Source of the DNA: an uncultured Mediterraneibacter sp.
GTDB taxonomy: Bacteria; Bacillota; Clostridia; Lachnospirales; Lachnospiraceae
Length of the DNA: 64,000 nucleotides
Direction: 5' to 3'
Assembly (NCBI GenBank): GCA_944381935.1
Contig: CALWMN010000007.1
Span: 1 to 64,000, forward strand
Shown: one piece after another, positions 17,962-25,829 of the stretch
Layout: each line of letters opens with the position of its first letter
Position numbering within the stretch: position 1 is the first letter of the stretch
The notes under the pieces: generated by a model
Told to the model about the DNA's origin: nothing
The model's database searches: none
Seen by the model: the letters and a program-made list of their open reading frames with translations, nothing else
Translations under genes and position numbers: made by a program

Positions 17962-19401
17962 ATGGCAAATATTTTAAAGGTGACAACACCGGCAACGGGT
18001 TATGAGAATACAGCGAACGTCCGGTCGAACCCGGAAATGCAGAATCCAGCGCATATTCAGGGACCGGTGAACCCGGGAAAAGTCGTACGCCCCGATGCCA
18101 GGAGCGACGCGGCGGCACAGCAGGGAGGGGAAGCTCTCAAATTTAAATTCGAGACGAATTATGACAATTTTATACGCCAGCTCCAGAAAATGCCGTCCAT
18201 AGCGGAAGAACTTCCAAAGCTCCTCTCCGAGCTGTCTTCCACAACGATCCAATCTGGAATGCAGGGGGGGATCGCCCAGGAAATCGCCAGATTCCTCGGG
18301 ATGATCGACATGGGGCCGGAGATGCTCCAGGGCATGCTCCAGAATCAGGGGACAGCGGCCGTGCGGTATACAGGCGCGTTCTTCGGGCTGCTCAGAAAGC
18401 TCATGAGTGAGACAAAATCTGTAGAGCTTAGGACCAATATCCTGAACTTTCTGAAGAAGTACACAGATATGGCAGAGAGCGGAAGCATCATGGAAGATAT
18501 TCAGAGAGATCTCAAGGAAGTGCTTCAAAGGATGTTTCCCCGCCAGAGGGAAGAAGCGGCGCAGATGGGACAGAAGCTCATCAGCAGGGAAGGGGCTTCG
18601 CCGGACCAGCAGGCAGAGAATCTCAAGACGCTCAAATCCGAGATTCTGCCATATTTAAATGAATATATCTCAAAGACACACGACAGGGGGATCCTCAGGG
18701 ATACAGTAGCGCATATGGCAGATCTGATCGGTAGATATGAGAATGGACAGGAACAAAGTGTGCTGCAGGCATTTCAAAAGCTGCTGGATTATCAGGGGTT
18801 CCAGAAATTATTTGGTGACTTTGATGCAAACAGGATATTCCAGATCCTGGCGAATACAGACTTTGAGAAAGCCTCCCTTCAGAACCGTGAGATGAACCAG
18901 TTGGCTCAGATACTCATCAGGGGGGCTGCGGGAGAGGCAGGGACAGAAAATGTACAGGCGTTCCGGCAGCTCATGGAAGCGATCGTGCTCAACGAAAGCG
19001 TTTATATGCCTCTCCTCCACCTGCTTCTTCCCGCGTCAGTGGATGGCACGCTGATGTTTTCGGAGATGTGGGTGGATCCTGACGCCGAGGGCGGGGGCGA
19101 GAAAGAAGACGGAAGCCAGGAGCGCATGATAAAAGGGCTTGTGAAGTTTGACATACAGGATCTCGGGTTTTTTGACCTGTTCTTCCTGTGCGGGGAGGAA
19201 CAGGTGTCCATGCAGATCAATCTCCCGCCGGCGCTGGAAAAAGATGCGGGAAAGATACAGACAGATATCAGGAGAATACTTGAGGAACATTCTCTTAGGC
19301 CGGAAGAGGTCGTAACCGGAAGCAGCGCCTCTTCCATACCGCTCACAGAAGCGTTCCCAAAACTCAGAGAAAGGAAGAATTCAATCAATGTCAGCATTTG
19401 A
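17962..19401 (+). CDS. YlqG-like protein with FliK-C-like C-terminus (putative)
   Basis: A 479-residue soluble protein without signal peptide or membrane helix; not firmly recognised. The first 60 residues are low-complexity, the middle (about 60-330) is helical, and residues about 395-455 (VKFDIQDLGFFDLFFLC, then VSMQINLPPAL and a long helix) resemble the C-terminal domain of flagellar hook-length proteins (FliK/YlqG). It is followed, with a 14-bp overlap, by a free-standing FlhB-C-like gene; the same pair, ylqG-ylqH, occurs in B. subtilis. GGGAGGCG precedes the ATG. Function may be in flagellar export switching; this is inference from domain shape and partner. Confidence 0.7.
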   Translation: MANILKVTTPATGYENTANVRSNPEMQNPAHIQGPVNPGKVVRPDARSDAAAQQGGEALKFKFETNYDNFIRQLQKMPSIAEELPKLLSELSSTTIQSGMQGGIAQEIARFLGMIDMGPEMLQGMLQNQGTAAVRYTGAFFGLLRKLMSETKSVELRTNILNFLKKYTDMAESGSIMEDIQRDLKEVLQRMFPRQREEAAQMGQKLISREGASPDQQAENLKTLKSEILPYLNEYISKTHDRGILRDTVAHMADLIGRYENGQEQSVLQAFQKLLDYQGFQKLFGDFDANRIFQILANTDFEKASLQNREMNQLAQILIRGAAGEAGTENVQAFRQLMEAIVLNESVYMPLLHLLLPASVDGTLMFSEMWVDPDAEGGGEKEDGSQERMIKGLVKFDIQDLGFFDLFFLCGEEQVSMQINLPPALEKDAGKIQTDIRRILEEHSLRPEEVVTGSSASSIPLTEAFPKLRERKNSINVSI

Positions 19402-19759
19402 TGATGTACTGAACCAGAAAGCAGTTGCACTGTCCTATGATGAAGAGGGGCAGGCGGCGCCGGTGATTGTGGCGTCGGGGGTAGGCTATATGGCGCGCAG
19501 GATTATTCAGGCGGCAAAGGACAGCGGGGTGCCGATCTATGAGGATAACTCCCTGGCTACCGTGCTGACACAGCTTGACCTGGGGTCTGAGATCCCGGAG
19601 GAGTTATATGGCGCCATCGTAGATATCTATGTTTATTTCCTGAATTGGGGGAAGAAGGAAAAGAAGAAAGAAACAGAAAGCGGAACGCAGGCAGAGCCTG
19701 GGCCCGAACAGGAAGCCGGGCAGGAGGCAGAGCCTACGCCGGCGCAGGAACAGCAATAG
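19388..19759 (+). CDS. FlhB C-terminal-domain-like protein (YlqH/FhlX family)
   Basis: A 123-residue soluble protein equivalent to the cytoplasmic C-domain of FlhB: AVALSYDEEGQAAPVIVASG, KDSGVPIYEDNSLATVL and EIPEELYGAIVDIYVYF align with the post-cleavage part of FlhB, but there are no membrane helices and no NPTH autocleavage motif (the full FlhB with NPTH is at 38276). The last 35 residues are a Glu/Gln/Pro tail. In other bacteria such FhlX/YlqH proteins can partly replace the FlhB C-domain in export gating. Overlaps the upstream YlqG-like gene by 14 bp. Confidence 0.85.
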   Translation: MSAFDDVLNQKAVALSYDEEGQAAPVIVASGVGYMARRIIQAAKDSGVPIYEDNSLATVLTQLDLGSEIPEELYGAIVDIYVYFLNWGKKEKKKETESGTQAEPGPEQEAGQEAEPTPAQEQQ

Positions 19760-19770
19760 ATGATATAAAA

Positions 19771-19817
19771 GACCCGCAGAGATGAGCCTTTTGGCATAAC
19801 CTCTGCGGGTCCTTTTT
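19771..19817. terminator. Intrinsic terminator between ylqH-like and chemoreceptor genes
   Basis: Eleven-base-pair perfect stem GACCCGCAGAG (19771-19781) / CTCTGCGGGTC (19801-19811), a 19-nt loop and CTTTTT after it; AAAA before the stem supplies a T-run for the opposite strand. It separates two convergent units and abuts the chemoreceptor stop codon. Confidence 0.88.
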
Positions 19818-21306
19818 AGTATTTGTCGTTATTCCCGACGAAGGAACCACTGAATGTGGAAGGACTGGAAACAGTTGTGCTAACTGTGTCTGCCGTCGGG
19901 ATAGGGACTGTGTCGGACAGTGTGTCAGACTGATCTGATTTTGCCGGATCCGCCATGTTAACATCCTGCGGCGGTACAACAGAAGAGGCTCTTCTGAATG
20001 TGCGCCCCGTGTCCAGGCGGAGGGAAGCGGCAAGGCGCTCCATTTCCTGTGCGCTTCGGAACTTGAATCCGGCAACAACCTTGTGGAGAAGCACTGCCTG
20101 GGCTGAAAGCTGCTGGCTTGCTGCCGCGCTTTCCTGGGCTGTGGCAGAGTTGGTCTGAATTACGCTGGAAATCTGATCGATTCCGGTCGTTACCTGTGAA
20201 ACTGCCTCTGCCTGTGTCTTGGAAGTGTCGGAGATCGAACTGATCTGATCCACAACCATCTGGGCATTTGCCACGACTTTGTTCATAGATTCCGCTGTCT
20301 CATCCGCAATCGTAATGCCTTTGTCAACTGCGGAGATCGCATTCTGGATCATCGTTGCGGTATCTTTTGCTGCATTCTGGCTCTTCCCTGCCAGATTGCG
20401 GACTTCATCGGCGACAACTGCAAACCCTTTCCCGGCGGAACCTGCCCTTGCGGCTTCTACTGCTGCATTCAGTGCCAGGATGTTCGTCTGGAAAGCAATA
20501 TCCTCTATTGTCTTGATGATCTTATGTATCTGGTTGGAGGTCTCCTTGATCTCAGCCATCGCATTGGTCATCTCGCTCATATGGAGGTTGCTGTCCATCA
20601 TGTCATTTCCGACGCTGCTGGCAAGTGTGCTGGCGGTTTCCGCGTTGTGTGCCGACTCTGTGATCTGGGTGGAGATGTCATTGATCGTGGCAGCCAGTTC
20701 CTGTACAGAACTTGCCTGTTCCGTGGCGCCCTGCGACAATGCCTGAGCGCCGTCTGATACCTGCCCGCTTCCTGAATCTACCTGGGTAGCGGCTTCATTG
20801 ATCTGGCGAAGTGTATCACTTAAGTGAAAACAGAGGAACTGCATGGAAGTAAGGAGCGGACGGAATCCGTTCGCGTACAGCTCCCTGCACCCGCTGGAAA
20901 GGGTGAAATCACCATTCCCTATCCCGGTGAGGATTCGCTCTTCGTCAGAGATGATCTTGTGGAGCACTGTGATAAGCCTTTCTGTGCTTGAGACCAGTTC
21001 CCCGACTTCCCCGACCTTGTCACACTCCGGCATGGGAGAATCCAGATCTCCTTCAGCAAGGGCGTTCAGGCGGGCTGCGCATTCAGCCAGAGGATGGAAG
21101 ACCTGCTTTCCCGTCATGAAAATCAGCAGGATAAGCAGGACAAGCGAGACGGCGAGAAGCAGGATTTCAATTACAGTCACAAATGAAAAGGAAGCGTTTC
21201 CCTGTACGGAAGCGGCGATTCCTGCAACGGCCGCGATCCACGCTGTCAGCGCAAGAAGAAAACAAACAATGTGTGTTTTCAGTTTTAAAGTTGTTTTTTG
21301 ATACAT
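19816..21306 (-). CDS. Methyl-accepting chemotaxis protein without sensor domain
   Basis: A 496-residue chemoreceptor. Two closely spaced membrane helices (about 12-33 and 41-65) leave only about eight residues outside the cell, so there is no room for a ligand-binding domain. A HAMP region (about 66-118) and a spacer precede the long signalling coiled coil, with the CheA/CheW hairpin tip [22 protein letters not shown] near 266-287 intact. The tail after about 410 is Ser/Thr/Pro-rich and lacks a CheR-docking pentapeptide. It probably senses something inside the cell or membrane, or takes its cue from partner receptors. A weak sigma-28 site lies upstream. Confidence 0.93.
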   Translation of the reverse strand: MYQKTTLKLKTHIVCFLLALTAWIAAVAGIAASVQGNASFSFVTVIEILLLAVSLVLLILLIFMTGKQVFHPLAECAARLNALAEGDLDSPMPECDKVGEVGELVSSTERLITVLHKIISDEERILTGIGNGDFTLSSGCRELYANGFRPLLTSMQFLCFHLSDTLRQINEAATQVDSGSGQVSDGAQALSQGATEQASSVQELAATINDISTQITESAHNAETASTLASSVGNDMMDSNLHMSEMTNAMAEIKETSNQIHKIIKTIEDIAFQTNILALNAAVEAARAGSAGKGFAVVADEVRNLAGKSQNAAKDTATMIQNAISAVDKGITIADETAESMNKVVANAQMVVDQISSISDTSKTQAEAVSQVTTGIDQISSVIQTNSATAQESAAASQQLSAQAVLLHKVVAGFKFRSAQEMERLAASLRLDTGRTFRRASSVVPPQDVNMADPAKSDQSDTLSDTVPIPTADTVSTTVSSPSTFSGSFVGNNDKY

Positions 21307-21416
21307 GATTCTTACTCCTTCCGTATTTTGTCAAGTAGTCTGGCTATATTTAGCTTATAAATTTAAGGAAGGCTTTCATTTGAAAGATGAAAGTCATACA
21401 TCCCACCATATTAATA

Positions 21417-21443
21417 CTTTCGACAGGATTCATAAAAAATTAA
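21417..21443 (-). promoter_or_regulatory. Candidate sigma-28 type promoter for the minus-strand chemoreceptor
   Basis: Minus strand: TTAA (21443-21440), 15 bp, GTCGAAAG (21424-21417), about 110 bases before the chemoreceptor ATG. The -10 departs from GCCGATA at two positions but the spacing is exact and the same variant occurs before cheA. Confidence 0.5.
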
Positions 21444-21515
21444 GTAAATAAAATGTAAATCTTTCGTATAATCTTTGTATAATTCTAATTTAATGAGTTT
21501 TTTGGCAATCAAATG

Positions 21516-21544
21516 TTGACAATCCTATAGGGGGGGGGTAAAAT
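21516..21544 (+). promoter_or_regulatory. Sigma-A promoter of the 27-kb flgB operon with G9 spacer
   Basis: Consensus -35 TTGACA (21516-21521), 17-bp spacer, -10 TAAAAT (21539-21544; five of six). Positions 21530-21538 of the spacer are nine consecutive G, ending directly at the -10 box. Start of transcription is expected near 21551. No other good promoter was found before flgB, and no terminator is seen until after 48641, so this site should drive flgB through comFB including the sigma-28 gene. Confidence 0.8.
21530..21538 (+). repeat. Homopolymeric G9 tract inside the flgB promoter spacer
   Basis: Nine G in a row fill more than half the -35/-10 spacer. Runs of this length slip during replication; each gain or loss would move the spacer from the optimal 17 bp. 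It is the longest G run noticed in the window and lies outside coding sequence. Confidence 0.9.
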
Positions 21545-21550
21545 GTATAG

Positions 21551-21673
21551 AATAAAAAGCTAAAGCGTCGAAAATCAGTCGAGAAAAGCAAAAACACGTC
21601 ATTTCCTGCTTCAGACGACATGGCTGATGACTGCTTGAATTTTATATATAAATAAGGAAAGGATGTGTCTTGC
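21551..21673 (+). other. Untranslated leader of the flgB operon, possible RNA structure
   Basis: About 120 nt between the predicted start point and flgB. It holds competing short helices: AGCGTCG (21564-21570) with CGAC...GCT (21616-21625), CAGTC (21576-21580) with GACTG (21629-21633), and GTCAT (21598-21602) with ATGAC (21627-21631). The first two would form a pseudoknot and the last two exclude each other. Core sequences of the c-di-GMP-I riboswitch were looked for and not found. The part of the interval left of the promoter (21307-21515) is AT-rich and contains only the divergent chemoreceptor promoter. Confidence 0.35.
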
Positions 21674-22060
21674 ATGGCGATCAATGGAATTTTTGGAAAT
21701 ACAATCAGCATGGCGTCAAAGGCCCTGGACTTTCTCTGGGAGAAAGAATCCGTCATTTCGGATAATCTGGCAAATGTGGAGACTCCCGGATATAAGTCGA
21801 AATATGTCACATTTGAAGAAGAGTTCAGAAGAAGGCTTGAGGGTGCGGATGGGGATGCACAGTCCATGGCGGGAGCCATAAACTCAAGCAGATACCGGGT
21901 ACATACCTCGGAACAGGAATCGACGAGGGCGGATGGAAATAATGTCAATGCGGATGTGGAGATCATGGAACTGACAAGGACATCTCTTCAGTATCAGTAT
22001 CTCCTCAAAAGTGTCAGCAGCGACGTCAGCCGTCTGAATACAGCGATTACAGGGCAGTAA
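21674..22060 (+). CDS. flgB: Flagellar basal-body rod protein FlgB
   Basis: Proximal rod subunit, 128 residues. The N-terminus carries the rod/hook signature VISDNLANVETPGYKSK (about 24-40) and the C-terminal heptad helix that packs in the rod core is present (VEIMELTRTSLQYQYLLKSV). ATG 21674 has a GGAAAGGA ribosome site at suitable distance; an in-frame GTG three codons earlier is less likely. First gene of the main operon. Unusually it is followed by fliE, not flgC. Confidence 0.94.
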   Translation: MAINGIFGNTISMASKALDFLWEKESVISDNLANVETPGYKSKYVTFEEEFRRRLEGADGDAQSMAGAINSSRYRVHTSEQESTRADGNNVNADVEIMELTRTSLQYQYLLKSVSSDVSRLNTAITGQ

Positions 22061-22116
22061 TTCTGAAGTGTGGGGCAGAAGAGAAAAAAGTCTAATATAC
22101 TAAGGAGATGATAGTT

Positions 22117-22425
22117 ATGGAGACGAATTTTATCACACCGATCCAGTTGTGGGGATCGATTGAAGGCATAAACACCGGTTCTGCAGCAGGTACAGCGGCT
22201 TCCGACGGGATGTTCCGCGGCATTTTTGAGAGCGCGGTTCAGGATGTGAGGGATACGGAGAGTAATCTGCAGACGCAGCAGTACCTCTTGGCGACCGGTC
22301 AGATCGATGATCCTCATTCTGTTCAGATTGCGGCGTCGGAGGCTCAGCTTTCGACCAGCATGCTCGTTCAGCTCAGGAACAAGGCGTTGGATTCGTACAA
22401 CGAGCTGATGCGGATCAGTCTGTAA
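22117..22425 (+). CDS. fliE: Flagellar hook-basal body complex protein FliE
   Basis: Links the MS ring to the rod. The 102-residue protein ends in the conserved helices SVQIAASEAQLSTSMLVQLRNKALDSYNELMRI, as in FliE. The ATG at 22117 (METNFITP) is preferred over one at 22108 because AAGGAG at 22102-22107 is nine bases upstream of the former and abuts the latter. Lies between flgB and fliF, where flgC would normally intervene. Confidence 0.93.
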   Translation: METNFITPIQLWGSIEGINTGSAAGTAASDGMFRGIFESAVQDVRDTESNLQTQQYLLATGQIDDPHSVQIAASEAQLSTSMLVQLRNKALDSYNELMRISL

Positions 22426-22449
22426 TAAAGACAGAGGGAGAAGCATACA

Positions 22450-24069
22450 ATGAAGCTGGATATAAAGAAAAAACTGGAAGAATTAAAAGAATTTATAGGG
22501 CGGCTCGATAAGCGGGTGAAGATTATCAGCGTGGTCGTTGCAGTTCTCATCATTGTGGGAGCTGTGACGACGGCAGTAGTTCTCAACCAACGGAATTACG
22601 TGCCGCTTTTTTCTGAGCTTTCACAGGATGAGGCAAATGAAATCGTGACAAAGCTGCAAGATGACGGCACAGACTACCGGTATGACGGGAACGGCACGAT
22701 CATGGTGGATGAGTCCCAGGCGGATGCCATTCGCGCGGAGCTGGTCTATGAGGGGTATCCCAGCAGCGGCTTTACATACGATATCTTTACAGAGAATGCC
22801 GGGGGCATGGCGACGGATTCCGAGCAGCAGACGTATAAGCTCTATGAGCTCCAGAACAGGATTGGGGCGACAATAGGGCTCTTTGACGGGGTGAGTGACG
22901 CCAAGGTGACGATTGCTCTCGGGGATGAACAGAGATACGTGCTGGAAGATACGGATTCGACCGGGACGTCGGGAGCAAGTGCGTCAGTTGTTGTCACGAT
23001 GCAGAGAGGGGCGGAGTTAAGCGCCAAACAGGCGGAGGCGATCCAGCGCCTGGTGGCGCGCAGCGTGCCGAATATGAGCATGGAGAATGTATCGGTCTTC
23101 GACCAGAATGGGATCGAGCTGTCAGCGTCATCGGACGAGACCTCTTCGTCAGGCACTACAGAGGCGGAACTCTCCAGGATTGTGGAGCAGAAGATTGAGC
23201 AGAAGATTGTAAATCTCCTCGTACCGTTCTATGGAGAGGGCAATGTGCGCGTGGCTGCAAACGGAAGCATCAATATGGACCGCATTGTCCGCGAGACAAC
23301 GACATATACTACACCAGACAAGATCGATGAGAACGACAAGACCGGGATCATCTCCCACGAGGAAGGGTCTACGGATGAAGGGACCGGCACAGGCACTGCT
23401 GCAGGAGTAGCAGGGACGGAAGAGAACGCTGATATTGCAGAATACAATCAGCAGGACGGAAATACGGAGAACACCTACAACAGTGAAACATACAGCAGAG
23501 ATTATCTGGTCAACCAGGTGAAGGAACAGACGGAGATCGACCCGGGAGTCATGGACGACCTGACGGTATCCGTCTCCATAAACGGAACAAACTTTGGCAA
23601 TCTGGATTACGATGAAGTGCGGCAGCTTGTCGCGAATGCAGCGGGGATCCCCCTGGATGAGATTGACCAGAAGATCACAGCGGTAGCTGCGCCGTTCTAC
23701 ACAGATGATACGGCGGCAGATATCGAAACAGCGGCCCAGAATATCATACAGCAGTACGGCTGGCTTATGGCGATTATCGGCGGAGCGCTCCTGCTTCTCC
23801 TGCTGATTGTGTTCCTGGTCATCCGCAGGATCAGAAAACGCAGGGCGTTAAGAGAGGAGATGCTGGCGGCAGAGTCGACTGCGACGGAGATCATCCCGGA
23901 TCTGTCGAAGGAGAAGGAAGATCTCGAGATTCTGAGCATGCAGAACGAGCGGAGCAGAGAACTCAGGGAGAATATCAGGGACTTTGCAGACAGCAACCCG
24001 GAGATCTCCGCTCAGATGCTGAGATCATGGCTGAATGGAGGGGAAGAAGATGTCGCAGACGCAAAGTAG
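22450..24069 (+). CDS. fliF: Flagellar MS-ring protein FliF
   Basis: Forms the MS ring in the membrane on which the rotor and export gate assemble. The 539-residue protein has a first membrane helix at about 22-44, a large external region with ring-building motifs (PLFSELSQDEANEIV, NIQEYN-like repeats further on), an acidic/Thr-rich insertion around 290-345, a second membrane helix at about 435-462 (LMAIIGGALLLLLLIVFLVI) and a cytoplasmic tail that binds FliG. Overlaps fliG by 20 bp. Confidence 0.96.
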   Translation: MKLDIKKKLEELKEFIGRLDKRVKIISVVVAVLIIVGAVTTAVVLNQRNYVPLFSELSQDEANEIVTKLQDDGTDYRYDGNGTIMVDESQADAIRAELVYEGYPSSGFTYDIFTENAGGMATDSEQQTYKLYELQNRIGATIGLFDGVSDAKVTIALGDEQRYVLEDTDSTGTSGASASVVVTMQRGAELSAKQAEAIQRLVARSVPNMSMENVSVFDQNGIELSASSDETSSSGTTEAELSRIVEQKIEQKIVNLLVPFYGEGNVRVAANGSINMDRIVRETTTYTTPDKIDENDKTGIISHEEGSTDEGTGTGTAAGVAGTEENADIAEYNQQDGNTENTYNSETYSRDYLVNQVKEQTEIDPGVMDDLTVSVSINGTNFGNLDYDEVRQLVANAAGIPLDEIDQKITAVAAPFYTDDTAADIETAAQNIIQQYGWLMAIIGGALLLLLLIVFLVIRRIRKRRALREEMLAAESTATEIIPDLSKEKEDLEILSMQNERSRELRENIRDFADSNPEISAQMLRSWLNGGEEDVADAK

Positions 24070-25072
24070 TACCAATACTCTGACTCCTGAACAGAAGGCT
24101 GCCACTGTCGTTGTGGCCCTGGGAGCAGACAAGGCCTCCAAGATATATAAGTATCTGAATGCCGACGAGGTGGAGAAGCTGACGCTTGAGGTGGCGAAGC
24201 TGGGGCACATTGAAGCGGCGCGGACAGAGGAGGTCCTGGACGATTTTTACAAAACCTGCCTGACGCGGAAAGTCGTCACGGACGGCGGTATGGAGTACGC
24301 GAGGACCGTGCTTGAGAAAGCATATGGAGAATCCACGGCGCGCGAGCTGCTCCAGAAGGTTGCGAAATTCCTCAAGAACAGATCCTTTGAGTTCCTGCAG
24401 AAGATGGACAGCAAGAACCTCTTCGCAGTGCTTCAGTACGAGAGACCTCAGACCATTGCGATGGTTCTGTCCTATTCGGATTCGCAGCAGGCGGCTGAAG
24501 TGATCACGGAACTGCCGGAGAATAAGAGAATCAAGGTGGTAGAGTCAATCGCCAGGATGGAGAGCGCTTCCCCGGAGGCGATCAAGATTGTGGAGAAACA
24601 GCTCAGGAACAAGTTCAACAGTATCCTTACCACAGACTTCACCACAATCGGCGGCGTGGATTATATCGCCGATGTCATGAATAATATGGACCGCTCAAAC
24701 GAGAAGTATATCTTCGACGAGATGAGCAAGACCGAGCCGGAACTGGCGGATACGATCCGAAAGAAGATGTTCGTGTTCGAGGATATCGCTACGATGGACA
24801 ACCGCTCGATCCAGAGGTTCATAAGAGAATGCGATATGAAGGATATCGTTTACGCGCTCAAGGGAGCAGACGAGTCGATCGCTTCCCTGTTTTATGCAAA
24901 TATGTCCACGCGTATGGCTGACACGATCCGTTCAGATCTTGAAATTACCGTTAATGTCCGCCTCAGAGACGTGGAAGAAGCACAACAGCGCATTGTCAAT
25001 CTGATCCGCCGCCTGGATGAGGAAGGCGAGCTTGTGATCAGCAAAGGCGGAAAGGATGAGATCATTGTCTAG
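24050..25072 (+). CDS. fliG: Flagellar motor switch protein FliG
   Basis: C-ring subunit that contacts the stator and generates torque. The 340-residue protein has the N-domain that binds FliF (LTPEQKAATVVVALGADKASKIYKYL), the middle domain with YERPQTIAMVLSY (equivalent of the EHPQ region) and the C-terminal torque helix with charged residues (MSTRMADTIRSDLEI). ATG 24050 (MSQTQSS) is favoured by GGAGGGGAAG directly upstream; an ATG five codons earlier is the alternative. Overlaps fliF by 20 bp and fliH by 17 bp. Confidence 0.96.
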   Translation: MSQTQSSTNTLTPEQKAATVVVALGADKASKIYKYLNADEVEKLTLEVAKLGHIEAARTEEVLDDFYKTCLTRKVVTDGGMEYARTVLEKAYGESTARELLQKVAKFLKNRSFEFLQKMDSKNLFAVLQYERPQTIAMVLSYSDSQQAAEVITELPENKRIKVVESIARMESASPEAIKIVEKQLRNKFNSILTTDFTTIGGVDYIADVMNNMDRSNEKYIFDEMSKTEPELADTIRKKMFVFEDIATMDNRSIQRFIRECDMKDIVYALKGADESIASLFYANMSTRMADTIRSDLEITVNVRLRDVEEAQQRIVNLIRRLDEEGELVISKGGKDEIIV

Positions 25073-25811
25073 GATTGTACATGGCCGTGAGGACAGCTCG
25101 TGGCAGGAAATCCCATACCCGGATCTGACGCTGAAAACCGAGGAGAAGCCTGTGGTCAAAATGAAGACCGAGGAAGAGCGGATCAGGGAAAAGAGCGAGA
25201 AGATGTTTCGCGAAAGTGTGGAAAAGGCGCAGACAGTCCTGAACCAGGCCCGCGTGGAAGCTCTCAAAATCAAGAAAGCGGCGTACGAAGAAGGATATGT
25301 AGACGGTATGGAAAAGGGCTGTGAAGACGGCAGGAAGAAGGCATATGAGGAACACAAAGAAGAACTCAAAGAAGAATGCCGCGATTTGCAGAAAAAGATA
25401 GAGGCATATGTCCTTGAGATGGAGCATGCAAAGGAGCGGGTGACGGAAGAATACCTCGATGACCTTAAGAATATTGCCCTTGCCATCGGAGAGAAGATTA
25501 TACAGACAAGCCTTAAGTCCAGCGGAGACGTGGTGAAGAACATGATTCTTGCAGCGACGGACAAGCTGAAAAAGACTGCATGGGCAAAGATATATATTTC
25601 CGACGACCCGGAAGAGAAAGCCGTAGATATCCGGGGGGATGCAGAACTGATGCGGGAGCTGTCCAGAATTTCGGATAATGTAAAGATTATTGTGATGGAG
25701 GATGCGGCGCCCGGCACGTGTATCGTGGAGCTTCCTCAGGAAGTGATGGATATCAGCGTCGGCACCCAGATGGAAAATATCAAAGAGATACTGAATAATG
25801 CGCGCGTATAG
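25056..25811 (+). CDS. fliH: Flagellar export stator protein FliH
   Basis: Peripheral-stalk-like regulator of the export ATPase FliI. The 251-residue protein has a long charged coiled coil (about 35-125) including GYVDGMEKGCEDGRKKAYEEH, a short GxxxG-type stretch typical of FliH, then a globular C-domain (about 130-250) like V/F-ATPase stalk E/delta subunits. The ATG at 25056 overlaps fliG by 17 bp and has only a crowded ribosome site (GGAAAGG just before it), so translation is probably coupled to fliG. Confidence 0.9.
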   Translation: MRSLSRIVHGREDSSWQEIPYPDLTLKTEEKPVVKMKTEEERIREKSEKMFRESVEKAQTVLNQARVEALKIKKAAYEEGYVDGMEKGCEDGRKKAYEEHKEELKEECRDLQKKIEAYVLEMEHAKERVTEEYLDDLKNIALAIGEKIIQTSLKSSGDVVKNMILAATDKLKKTAWAKIYISDDPEEKAVDIRGDAELMRELSRISDNVKIIVMEDAAPGTCIVELPQEVMDISVGTQMENIKEILNNARV

Positions 25812-25829
25812 CTTTAAGGAGGGATGGAC

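Noticed and set aside
17828-18118. 97-residue upstream extension of the cheA frame
   Set aside because: It is Pro/Arg/Ser-rich, unlike any CheA, overlaps the divergent gene at 17962 and the promoters between them; the P1 domain begins at ATG 17827.
21541-21673. c-di-GMP class I riboswitch before flgB
   Set aside because: The conserved core (GCAAA tetraloop-receptor segments and ACGCAAAGCC-like block) was not found, nor a good class II match.
21307-21673. Invertible promoter (as in the C. difficile flg switch)
   Set aside because: No pair of inverted repeats of about 20 bp flanks the flgB promoter; the variable element, if any, is the G tract.
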